This document shows positions 9,356-15,704 of a stretch of DNA of 59,896 bases, one piece after another (position 1 is the stretch's first letter; every line of letters starts with the position of its first letter). The DNA comes from [Clostridium] ultunense DSM 10521 (GTDB lineage Bacteria; Bacillota; Clostridia; Tissierellales; Tepidimicrobiaceae), in NCBI RefSeq assembly GCF_000511955.1, contig NZ_AZSU01000001.1:293872-353767 (forward strand), written 5' to 3'. The position numbers were made by a program, and so were the translations under genes. The notes under the pieces are model-generated. The model was not told the DNA's origin and did no database searches. It was given only the letters and a program-made list of their open reading frames with translations.

Positions 9356-10375
9356 ATGTCTAGAATAAGTATTGCTCCAATGGTGGATATAACAGATAGA
9401 CATTTTAGATATTTTTGTAGACTTCTTACTAAGAAATCTATATTATATACAGAAATGATTACAAGTAGTGCAATTATTCATGGAGATAGAAATAAAATTT
9501 TAGATTTTGATCCTTTTGAAAAACCTATAGTATTACAGATTGCAGGATGTGATAAAGGGGAGATTGCTGAAGCAGTAAAAATAGCAGAGGATTGGGATTA
9601 TGATGAAATAAATTTAAATATAGGATGTCCTTCAGACCGGGTTTCTGGAAATCAAATGGGAGCAGCTCTAATGGCCTATCCTGAATTAGTTGCAGAAATA
9701 ATTCAAGCTATGAGGAAAGAAACGAAAAAACCAATTAGCGTAAAGCATAGAATTGGAATTGATGGAATAAATATATTATCTAGTTCCTTATCAAAGGTAA
9801 TACTTGATAAATATGAGGATATGGAATATTTCATTAAAACCCTTTATGAAGCAGGAGTAAAACATTTTATAATTCATGCCCGTATTGCTATATTAGAAGG
9901 ATTGAGTCCTAAAGAAAATAGGGAAGTTCCACCTCTTAGATATGATGAAGTATATAGAGTAAAGAAAAACTTTCCAGAATTATTCATTGAAATCAATGGA
10001 GGTATAAAAACCATTGAATCTATAAAAGAGCATTTGCAATATGTAGATGGAGTAATGTTAGGTAGGGTAGCTTATGAAAGTCCATTTTTATTAACAGAAG
10101 TCGATCAATTTTTTGAAGAAGGTAATGTCAACAATATTTCAAGAAGGCAGGTTATAGAGGGGTTAATAGACTATATAGAAAAAATGGAAAAGGACGAAAA
10201 AGTAGGATATCAAGCTTTAAAAAACACTTTAGGCCTATTCCATAATAAAAGAGGAAGTAAAATCTGGAGACAGCTTTTGTCACCTCCTTGGGGAGAAGGA
10301 TATTATGCTAAAGAAATACTGGAAAAGGCATTGCTAATGCTTCCTGAAGAAGTATTAAATGAAAAGCTTGTATAG
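9356..10375 (+). CDS. dusA: tRNA-dihydrouridine synthase, DusA type
   Basis: A flavin enzyme that reduces uridines in the D-loop of tRNA using FMN and NADPH. Reading from the ATG at 9356 (MSRISIAPMVDITDRHFRYF, 339 residues), DusA markers are TEMITSSAIIHGDR, the catalytic Cys in NLNIGCPSDRVSGNQMGAALM, KHRIGID, HARIAILEGLSPKENREVPPLRYDEVY and INGGIKTIES. The frame is open further upstream to 9275, but those 27 residues are atypical and the ribosome site GGGAAGGGAAAAAC lies just before 9356. It is a single gene between two hairpins. Iso-specificity (D20/D20a) is assumed from family similarity. Confidence 0.92.
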   Translation: MSRISIAPMVDITDRHFRYFCRLLTKKSILYTEMITSSAIIHGDRNKILDFDPFEKPIVLQIAGCDKGEIAEAVKIAEDWDYDEINLNIGCPSDRVSGNQMGAALMAYPELVAEIIQAMRKETKKPISVKHRIGIDGINILSSSLSKVILDKYEDMEYFIKTLYEAGVKHFIIHARIAILEGLSPKENREVPPLRYDEVYRVKKNFPELFIEINGGIKTIESIKEHLQYVDGVMLGRVAYESPFLLTEVDQFFEEGNVNNISRRQVIEGLIDYIEKMEKDEKVGYQALKNTLGLFHNKRGSKIWRQLLSPPWGEGYYAKEILEKALLMLPEEVLNEKLV

Positions 10376-10442
10376 GTAGTAATTACTTTAGAGTACTACA
10401 CTCCAGCATTAATTTGATAGTATATTGAAAGTTTTGAAGTTC

Positions 10443-10476
10443 ATCAAAATGGCTAAGATTTCTTACCCATTTTGAT
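10443..10476. terminator. hairpin between dusA and the small-gene cluster (convergent)
   Basis: ATCAAAATGG-x-TAAGA pairs with TTA-x-CCATTTTGAT, abutting the stop codon of the last small gene. It may serve both converging units, although the T-runs are weak. Confidence 0.6.
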
Positions 10477-10739
10477 TAAATATTATTTTTGTATATCTTT
10501 TTAAATTGATTTAAAATATCTAGTGGGATGTCAGCTTCAGGGTCTTTAGTATTTTTCTCCTTAACTAGGTTATTAACTTTAATTTCTTGTTCTTCAGTTT
10601 CTACATTTTCCTTTTCTGCAGACATATTATTGGTATCTTCCAGCTTTACATTCTGTTTTTCATCTATATTATCATTTGATTGGTTAGTTCTATCATTTAT
10701 ATCAATAGGATATTCATTTTTATTGACATTGACTGACAT
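10476..10739 (-). CDS. small hydrophilic protein, unknown (cluster member 9)
   Basis: I do not recognise this 87-residue protein. It is very rich in Asn, Lys, Glu and Asp with no Cys, no Trp and no membrane segment, and looks largely disordered (VNKNEYPIDINDRTNQSNDN, then a long acidic/basic stretch). A short C-terminal helix IPLDILNQFKKIYKNNI follows. The ATG at 10739 is preceded by GAGGAGTGAGGGAAAA; an upstream in-frame ATG at 10757 would lie within or before that site. Its start MSVNVNKN resembles the upstream neighbour's MGKINVNKN, so the two may share an N-terminal interaction motif. It is the last gene of the small-protein unit. Confidence 0.72.
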   Translation of the reverse strand: MSVNVNKNEYPIDINDRTNQSNDNIDEKQNVKLEDTNNMSAEKENVETEEQEIKVNNLVKEKNTKDPEADIPLDILNQFKKIYKNNI

Positions 10740-10746
10740 TTTTCCC

Positions 10747-10983
10747 TCACTCCTCATTAATAAGAGTTATTTTTTTAAACAATTTATAAATACTATCTCT
10801 ATTAAATCCACAAACATCAGTTAAATGAGATGTAATTTCCTCTGGGCTGCTAGTAGTATAAAATTTATCATTCCTTTCTATATCTTCTAGTATCTTTTCA
10901 TATAATACTTTCTCTTCTTCTGTAAGAATATCATCTAATTTTCTCTTGTTAGAGTTATTTTTGTTGACATTAATCTTTCCCAT
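10747..10983 (-). CDS. small protein, unknown (cluster member 8)
   Basis: A 78-residue unrecognised protein. The N-terminus MGKINVNKNNSNKRKLDD is basic and Asn-rich like that of the next gene. The rest, TEEEKVLYEKILEDIERN followed by SPEEITSHLTDVCGFNRDSIYKLFKKI, looks like three or four short helices, perhaps a small DNA- or protein-binding bundle. The ATG at 10983 has AAGGAG seven bases upstream. An ATG at 11016 would overlap the preceding gene. It sits 4 bases after gene 7 of the cluster and 7 bases before gene 9, so it is part of one operon. Confidence 0.72.
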   Translation of the reverse strand: MGKINVNKNNSNKRKLDDILTEEEKVLYEKILEDIERNDKFYTTSSPEEITSHLTDVCGFNRDSIYKLFKKITLINEE

Positions 10984-10987
10984 ACCA

Positions 10988-11305
10988 TCACTCCTTATCT
11001 TCTTTGCATATTCCAAATACTTTGATTCCTGGTTCTATTTCTATCATTTCATAGTTCTTTTTATTTATTGAAACTATATTATTTTCATTCATTTTTATAT
11101 CTAAATTTAATCCCTCAATATTCAGTTTTTCTATATAATATGGGTTTATAATCACAAAAATTGAGCTTAGTTGAGTTGGAGAAATATTATTATTACCAGT
11201 TAAATTGGCTTGATTTGATGCATTTATCATAAAGTTATATATCTTGCTATCATTATAATCTAGGATTTCAGCCAAAAAATCTTCAGGTTTATTGGTATCT
11301 TCCAC
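10988..11305 (-). CDS. small protein with NQAN motif, unknown (cluster member 7)
   Basis: A 105-residue unrecognised protein starting with GTG after a GGGGGG-type ribosome site. It has no signal peptide. Residues at about 28-50 read NASNQANLTGNNNISPTQLS, echoing the SNQANT and ANQINT segments of other cluster members. The second half, LNLDIKMNENNIVSINKKNYEMIEIEPG, is predicted beta-rich and resembles the DxDGxxxI repeats of members 4 and 6. The composition, with many Asn and Ile, few charged clusters and one Cys, suggests a structural rather than enzymatic role. It lies 32 bases downstream of member 6. Confidence 0.7.
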   Translation of the reverse strand: MEDTNKPEDFLAEILDYNDSKIYNFMINASNQANLTGNNNISPTQLSSIFVIINPYYIEKLNIEGLNLDIKMNENNIVSINKKNYEMIEIEPGIKVFGICKEDKE

Positions 11306-11337
11306 TATAATCCCCCCATATGAAATATTTATATGGA

Positions 11338-11604
11338 TTAATCACTTTCGGTTACTTTTTTATCCGTATATACATGTATATTTCTATCGCTAATTAGCTC
11401 TCCATCAACCCCATTAATTGACAAATTTCCATCCTTATCTATAGCAAATGAAATGGGAATACTTTCTTTTGTATTCAAAATATTTAAATATTCAAGGCCT
11501 AAAATTGTAATAAAGTTAAATTGAGATAGATATGTCTTCCTACATTGAATAGTATTAGCTTGGTTTGAAAGGTTAAGTAGTAATGAATGTTTTACTTTTT
11601 TCAA
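11338..11604 (-). CDS. small protein with SNQANT motif, unknown (cluster member 6)
   Basis: An 88-residue unrecognised protein with a TTG start 6 bases after the stop of member 5 (GAGGTGATCTATTTTG), so translation is probably coupled. It begins KKVKHSLLLNLSNQANTIQC, sharing the NQ-x-N-T motif with members 3 and 7. It then reads LSQFNFITILGLEYLNIL and a beta-hairpin-like segment FAIDKDGNLSINGVDGEL that resembles RIDMDGKVYVDGEL in member 4. No transmembrane segment is convincing. It may be a subunit of a self-assembling structure, but no function can be assigned. Confidence 0.7.
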   Translation of the reverse strand: MKKVKHSLLLNLSNQANTIQCRKTYLSQFNFITILGLEYLNILNTKESIPISFAIDKDGNLSINGVDGELISDRNIHVYTDKKVTESD

Positions 11605-11610
11605 AATAGA

Positions 11611-11841
11611 TCACCTCATATAGTCAGTCATTATCTTTTTTACTTTTTCGTTTTTTTCGTGATTACTTAGGTTAGCATCGTTTCTCAGTAAATAGAACTT
11701 TTCTAATAGTTCAGCAGGATTTTTTTGTTTTTTAATATGCAAAGTTATTTCAATATCACCTGTTATTATTTTATTAATATTAGAATCTATATTAACTTGA
11801 TTATCAAATAGTTCCTTTTTTTCTTGCTCCTTACTATCCAA
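11611..11841 (-). CDS. small charged protein, unknown (cluster member 5)
   Basis: A 76-residue unrecognised protein with a TTG start preceded by AGGAGG. It is strongly charged (MDSKEQEKKELFDNQVNIDS). The middle, ITGDIEITLHIKKQKNPAELLEKFYLLRND, looks like one beta strand followed by a helix. KNPAELLEKF is similar in style to HPNPADILSVFQRP in the first transcription unit of the cluster (member 2): both have a Pro-Ala-x-Leu segment after a basic or polar stretch. It sits between members 4 and 6 with short gaps and belongs to the same transcript. Confidence 0.7.
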   Translation of the reverse strand: MDSKEQEKKELFDNQVNIDSNINKIITGDIEITLHIKKQKNPAELLEKFYLLRNDANLSNHEKNEKVKKIMTDYMR

Positions 11842-11859
11842 AAAAAATACCTCCTTTAT

Positions 11860-12168
11860 TCAGAACTTGACTGTGGTAATCTCTTTTTTATCAGGCCCTT
11901 CCTCCTCTTTAATGGTAATGAATTCTCCTTTTTTAGCTTTCTTACTTTCTTCTATTATTTTTTGTGTTTCTTCTCCAGAACTTAATCTACCGTGTTGCTC
12001 CACATCTATGCTTAAATTTTTATACTTGGATTTAGTTTCATCATATAATTCCCCATCTACATAAACCTTACCGTCCATATCAATTCGAAGTTCCTTGGGT
12101 AATTTTTTTCCATTTTTCTTTAATTTTATTTTTATCCATTGGCTGTTTTCATTAATGTTATTTGTCAT
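11860..12168 (-). CDS. small basic/acidic beta-rich protein, unknown (cluster member 4)
   Basis: A 102-residue unrecognised protein. The ATG follows AGGGGAGGATTAGGTT. The N-terminal part, SQWIKIKLKKNGKKLPKELRIDMDGKVYVDGELYDE, alternates hydrophobic and charged residues like a beta sheet. The C-terminal half is rich in Lys and Glu and ends KKEITTVKF. The DMDGKVYVDGEL segment resembles DKDGNLSINGVDGEL in member 6, suggesting a shared fold. There is no Cys, no signal peptide and no membrane helix. It is the second gene of the second transcription unit. Confidence 0.7.
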   Translation of the reverse strand: MTNNINENSQWIKIKLKKNGKKLPKELRIDMDGKVYVDGELYDETKSKYKNLSIDVEQHGRLSSGEETQKIIEESKKAKKGEFITIKEEEGPDKKEITTVKF

Positions 12169-12182
12169 AACCTAATCCTCCC

Positions 12183-12347
12183 CTATTCTAAATTTATGTT
12201 AATAGTAGTAGAATTTTGAGTTACTACACTATATGCAGAAAGGAGCATATTAGATTGCTGATTAGTATTTATTTGGTTTGCAATTTTAGCGCCCATATAG
12301 GTATTGTGTTTTCCTTTAGGCAATGATTTTTGAGTATCTTTGGACAT
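12183..12347 (-). CDS. small protein with ANQINT motif, unknown (cluster member 3)
   Basis: A 54-residue unrecognised protein, MSKDTQKSLPKGKHNTYMG followed by AKIANQINTNQQSNMLLSAY and SVVTQNSTTININLE. It is Asn/Gln/Thr/Ser-rich with a regular polar pattern, reminiscent of self-assembling or coat-type proteins. The ATG at 12347 lies after a GGGGG stretch. It is the first gene of the second unit: a CATA-N3-T promoter-like motif lies 33 bases upstream at 12381-12407. The frame continues upstream to 12416, but those residues overlap the promoter and lack a good ribosome site. Confidence 0.7.
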   Translation of the reverse strand: MSKDTQKSLPKGKHNTYMGAKIANQINTNQQSNMLLSAYSVVTQNSTTININLE

Positions 12348-12380
12348 AAAACTAACCCCCATCCTACTTTTTCTATTAAC

Positions 12381-12407
12381 ATAATATGAAATTGCTATAA
12401 AATAGTT
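12381..12407 (-). promoter_or_regulatory. sigmaK-like promoter of the second small-gene unit
   Basis: On the minus strand AACT (12404-12407) is followed after 15 bases by CATATTAT (12381-12388). This fits the published sigmaK pattern AC-N16/17-CATA-N3-T. The same spacing occurs at 13138-13164 upstream of the first unit, and both motifs lie 31-33 bases before a start codon. Assignment to sigmaK rather than sigmaE is inference. Confidence 0.5.
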
Positions 12408-12424
12408 CCAGACCATAAATTAAA

Positions 12425-12459
12425 AGAACTGTCTCAAAGAGTTTTTCTGAGACAGTTCT
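12425..12459 (-). terminator. terminator separating the two small-gene units
   Basis: A perfect 12-bp stem AGAACTGTCTCA/TGAGACAGTTCT has an 11-base loop. On the minus strand it is followed by TTTTAATTT. It ends the unit of the tandem 51-residue genes and the TTG gene. Confidence 0.85.
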
Positions 12460-12474
12460 AAATTATTATCTAGG

Positions 12475-12693
12475 TTATCTAGCTTTTTCTATCATTGATT
12501 TTAATATTTCTATTCCTTCCAGTCGGTTAGCGTTTCTAATATTCGGTCTTTGGAAGACCGATAATATATCAGCAGGATTAGGATGTTCTACCGGTATATC
12601 AGATTCTAGTTTAACGCCCTTTACAGGAATATTTAATGGATTTAATTTCTTTGAATTCAACGTTAATCCATCTTTTGAAAATCCTATTTTCAA
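12475..12693 (-). CDS. small protein, unknown (cluster member 2)
   Basis: A 72-residue unrecognised protein with a TTG start 6 bases after GGGGAG. It begins KIGFSKDGLTLNSKKLNPLN, where the DG-x-x-L pattern resembles the beta-hairpin segments of members 4 and 6. A polar stretch, SDIPVEHPNPADILSVFQRPN, and an amphipathic C-terminal helix, ANRLEGIEILKSMIEKAR, follow. It is 64 bases downstream of the second tandem 51-residue gene and ends 16 bases before a strong terminator, so it completes the first transcription unit. No Cys or membrane helix is present. Confidence 0.7.
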   Translation of the reverse strand: MKIGFSKDGLTLNSKKLNPLNIPVKGVKLESDIPVEHPNPADILSVFQRPNIRNANRLEGIEILKSMIEKAR

Positions 12694-12757
12694 TTTTATC
12701 TCCCCTTTCCATTATTAATAAGCCATCTATTATAAAAGCATTACGCTGGATTTACAT

Positions 12758-12913
12758 TTAGATATCTATCAAATCATCATCAAACTGTGCTGCAACACCT
12801 ATTTGAGCTTCAATTACACTAGCAACTTGAGCAGCAATTATTGTTAGAACTTGTAATTGAACTTGAGTTACTGATTTTTGGTTAACTACCGATGCCAGTA
12901 TACGATCTGCCAT
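12758..12913 (-). CDS. 51-residue Val/Gln-rich protein, tandem copy B (cluster member 1b)
   Basis: MADRILASVVNQKSVTQVQL continues QVLTIIAAQVASVIEAQIG and ends in an acidic tail DDDLIDI. The ATG has GGAGGG upstream. The core of about 30 residues is nearly uncharged and rich in Val, Ile, Gln and Ala, and could form a single long amphipathic helix suited to polymer packing. It is a near-copy of the gene immediately upstream. The central 24 residues (QVQLQV to AQIG) are unchanged, and differences sit at the ends. I do not recognise the family. There is no leader/core pattern or nearby modifying enzyme to suggest a peptide product. Confidence 0.8.
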   Translation of the reverse strand: MADRILASVVNQKSVTQVQLQVLTIIAAQVASVIEAQIGVAAQFDDDLIDI

Positions 12914-12950
12914 TAGTTTTCCCTCCTAACTTTTATATTATATTTAGTGT

Positions 12951-13106
12951 TTAAATATCTATTAAATCGTCGTCAGATTGTACTGTAACACCTATTTGAG
13001 CTTCAATCACACTGGCAACTTGAGCAGCAATTATTGTTAGAACTTGTAGTTGAACTTGAGTTACAGTTTTTTGGTTAACTACGGATGCAAAAATTCTATC
13101 TGCCAT
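12951..13106 (-). CDS. 51-residue Val/Gln-rich protein, tandem copy A (cluster member 1a)
   Basis: MADRIFASVVNQKTVTQVQL continues QVLTIIAAQVASVIEAQIG with tail VTVQSDDDLIDI. The ATG follows GGGAGGAAGTGTAA. It differs from copy B at only a handful of positions (F6/L6, T14/S14 and four residues near 41-44). Strict conservation of the central helix and of the acidic D-D-D-L-I-D-I tail in both copies suggests purifying selection and interaction through both parts. It is the first gene of the first unit, behind a sigmaK-like motif. The encoded protein is too short for most gene callers. Confidence 0.8.
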   Translation of the reverse strand: MADRIFASVVNQKTVTQVQLQVLTIIAAQVASVIEAQIGVTVQSDDDLIDI

Positions 13107-13137
13107 TTACACTTCCTCCCTTCCTATTTGGTAGTAC

Positions 13138-13164
13138 ATACTATGCATGTACAAAAGTTGTGTT
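13138..13164 (-). promoter_or_regulatory. sigmaK-like promoter of the first small-gene unit
   Basis: On the minus strand AACA (13161-13164) is followed after 15 bases by CATAGTAT (13138-13145), giving AC-N16-CATA-N3-T. It lies 31 bases upstream of the ATG of copy A. The identical spacing at 12381-12407 supports a shared sigma factor. Confidence 0.5.
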
Positions 13165-13308
13165 ACAGCAAAATTAATTTTATTTTAAATTAATTTATAA
13201 ATATCTAATATATGAATTTTCAAATATTGGATCAAACAAATATCTCGTATTCAGGGTGGAGGATATTAGGTTTATAGGTTAAGTATACTTAGAGTAATGA
13301 GATAAAAA

Positions 13309-13345
13309 TAGAGTAGAAAAGATGATTTCATCTCTTCTACTCTAT
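13309..13345 (-). terminator. terminator after the PII/DUF1538 operon
   Basis: TAGAGTAGA-AAGATGA pairs with TCATCT-C-TTCTACTCTA. On the minus strand the stem is followed by TTTTTATC. It lies 14 bases after the PII gene's stop. Confidence 0.85.
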
Positions 13346-13358
13346 TTTATTAAAAGAT

Positions 13359-14024
13359 TTAATTTCCAAATAATCCAGAAGTTCTATTTACATCTAGTAC
13401 AAATATTATTCCTGTTCCAGGTTCATCGATATTCATATTTCTCCTAATGGAATTTACTATCTTTTCTGTTTTATCAATTGTAGATAGAATTAGCACAATA
13501 TCTTTTTCTGGTTCTATTTCAATATTAAATAATTTAGCTTTTTCATGTGATCCAGAACCTCTCCCATGAATCACTGTTCCTCCTGTTGCACCTACTGATT
13601 TAGCTGCTTCTAATACATCGTCTGACAACCCCTTATCTACAATAGTAAATATTGCTTCATATTCCATATTTTCAACCCCTCCTTTATTGGAATCAGCTAT
13701 ATATTTAGATTCTTTATTTCTTATAAAGTTTGTTAATGGCATGGAAAAGGCTATACCATGATTGGGTTTATTAAATGAAAAGGTTTTAGTTAGACTATCA
13801 TGGAAGAAATCTTCTAATTTTCTTTCAATAACCATTATAAGTATTTCTTTTCTTACCTCATTAAGACCTAATATATCCAGTAGATTATTGCTTACAGTTC
13901 CTTTTCCTAAGAAAAAAGTTCCCCCAGTTGCTCCTAACTCTTTAGATTTTTCTAAAACCTTACTTCCTTTTCCAAAGTCTACTATTATGCAAAATAATGA
14001 GTATTCTTTATCTATTAGATTCAT
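13359..14024 (-). CDS. tandem-duplicated PII-like signalling protein
   Basis: A 221-residue protein made of two PII (GlnB/GlnK-like) modules. Module 1 (residues 1-105) contains GATGGTFFLGKGT; module 2 (about 118-221) contains GATGGTVIHGRGS at the same relative place. Each is followed by a phosphate-binding-like strand and a C-terminal strand (HGIAFSMPL, then TGIIFVLDV). The family senses nucleotides or energy state and regulates partner proteins, often membrane transporters. It overlaps the upstream DUF1538 membrane gene by 17 bases, so it probably acts on that protein. PII normally forms trimers; a fused double module is atypical for the classic nitrogen regulators. Confidence 0.87.
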   Translation of the reverse strand: MNLIDKEYSLFCIIVDFGKGSKVLEKSKELGATGGTFFLGKGTVSNNLLDILGLNEVRKEILIMVIERKLEDFFHDSLTKTFSFNKPNHGIAFSMPLTNFIRNKESKYIADSNKGGVENMEYEAIFTIVDKGLSDDVLEAAKSVGATGGTVIHGRGSGSHEKAKLFNIEIEPEKDIVLILSTIDKTEKIVNSIRRNMNIDEPGTGIIFVLDVNRTSGLFGN

Positions 14025-15501
14025 TGATATTGATACCCCCTCGCTTTGCCTTTATTTTAAATAATAGGCCCAATATTTGTATAGCTACTAATGGAGTCAT
14101 GGCAACCATTGCAATAACTCCAAATCCGTCTATTAATACATTAGCTGTAGGCATAGCATTAGCTGCTCCTTGAGCAAAAGCTAGGATAAAAGTAGCAGTC
14201 ATAGGACCAGATGCAACTCCTCCCGAATCATAGGCTATTCCTACGAAAATAGGTGGTACTCTATAGCTAAGAAAAATAGCTATTGCAAATCCAGGTAATA
14301 GAAAATGCCATAGTTTTAAACTTGGTATCATAATTCTAAACATAGACATGGTTACAGCAAATGCAATTCCAATAGATAGTGTACCCAAAATTATTTTCTT
14401 TTTAATATGACCTGCAGTTACTTCTTCAACTTGCTCTGTAAGTACATATACTGCTGGTTCAGCTAGGACTACTACCATACCTAATAAAAACCCAATGGCT
14501 GGAAGCAGCCAATTAGATTCTAAATTTGCTATTCCATTCCCCATAACTCGGCCAACTTCCATAAATCCAGCATTGACTCCAACTAAGAATAGGGTAAGTC
14601 CAATATACGTATATAAAAGCCCTTTATATATTCTATTCTTTTTTCTTTTGGTTAGTTTAAATTTAGACTTGTTGAAAATGATAAATAATATAAATAAAGG
14701 TAATAATGTTAAAAGTGATTCTTTCATTAGTATGGGAAATTGGCTTATATATGGAGACAAAATTCCTATATTAGGTATAAATGCCTCCGCTTGACCTTGT
14801 ATATTATTTTGCCCAATAGCTATATTCAACAACATAATAGCAAGGATAGGGCCAGTTGAAGCAATGCCTACCAATCCAAAACTATCTTCTTCTGATGTTG
14901 TACCACCTTTTAATTGAGAAACACCTAATCCTAAGGCTAAAATAAATGGTGTAGTCATTGCTCCAGTAGTTGCTCCCGATGCATCAACGGAAATAGCCAA
15001 AAATTCCTCTGAGACCCAAAACCCTAAAATCAATATAATAGAATAAACTATGGTAAACAATTTGTTTAGCGGTTTTTCATATAGTATTCTAAGAAGTCCT
15101 ATGGATACCATAATACCTACTCCAATAGAAACAACAATGAGAATTAAATAACTTGGTATAATTCCTCCAGTTGCACTGTTTACTTGAGAAGCTAGGATTT
15201 GCAAATCTGGTTCTGCTACTGTGATAAAAAAGCCTAGAACAAATCCCATTATACCTACAATATATGATTTGTTAGTTTTAGCAATTGTTTCTCCCATAAG
15301 GTTACCTATAGGGCTTATACCAATTTCAGCTCCAAATAGGAAAATCCCCAGTCCAATGATGACTAATATAGCACCAATAATAAATCTTATAAACATTTCC
15401 ATTTCTAAGGGAACTAAAGTAAAACTAAGTACAATTACAAGCAAAGTTATAGGCAATACGGAAAAAGATACTTCTTTAAATTTATTAAATAGTATATTCA
15501 A
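14008..15501 (-). CDS. DUF1538 membrane protein with internal duplication
   Basis: A 497-residue multi-pass protein of the DUF1538 family, function unknown, probably a transporter. It is an internal repeat. The first half carries GFFITVAEPDLQILASQV and SGATTGAMTTPFILALGLG; the second carries GMVVVLAEPAVYVLTEQV and GGVASGPMTATFILAFAQG. The AEP motif and the small-residue motif are thus duplicated, as in inverted- or direct-repeat transporters. It is transcribed from about 15540 with the downstream double PII gene. The ATG at 15501 follows GAAAGGAGCATACCATTTG. The pairing with PII suggests nucleotide- or energy-gated transport of an unidentified substrate. Confidence 0.87.
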   Translation of the reverse strand: MNILFNKFKEVSFSVLPITLLVIVLSFTLVPLEMEMFIRFIIGAILVIIGLGIFLFGAEIGISPIGNLMGETIAKTNKSYIVGIMGFVLGFFITVAEPDLQILASQVNSATGGIIPSYLILIVVSIGVGIMVSIGLLRILYEKPLNKLFTIVYSIILILGFWVSEEFLAISVDASGATTGAMTTPFILALGLGVSQLKGGTTSEEDSFGLVGIASTGPILAIMLLNIAIGQNNIQGQAEAFIPNIGILSPYISQFPILMKESLLTLLPLFILFIIFNKSKFKLTKRKKNRIYKGLLYTYIGLTLFLVGVNAGFMEVGRVMGNGIANLESNWLLPAIGFLLGMVVVLAEPAVYVLTEQVEEVTAGHIKKKIILGTLSIGIAFAVTMSMFRIMIPSLKLWHFLLPGFAIAIFLSYRVPPIFVGIAYDSGGVASGPMTATFILAFAQGAANAMPTANVLIDGFGVIAMVAMTPLVAIQILGLLFKIKAKRGGININESNR

Positions 15502-15704
15502 ATGGTATGCTCCTTTCTTTAGGGATTAGTAATTGTAGAATAATTATATTTTAACACAAAAACTATGTCGTGACGTATATATTTTAATATCTATAAATCA
15601 TATGGTAAGATATATACTAACTTTTAATCTAATTTAAAAAATCCGTATTCTTATAAGCTTATGATGTATACTAAGAATGTTAAGAAAATTATGGGGGTGT
15701 ATTT

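Noticed and set aside
12758-13106. The tandem 51-residue genes as RiPP precursors
   Set aside because: No modification enzyme, protease or exporter lies nearby, and conservation runs through the centre and tail with no leader/core split.
12758-13106. The 51-residue proteins as gas-vesicle GvpA
   Set aside because: GvpA motifs are absent and no other gvp gene is present.
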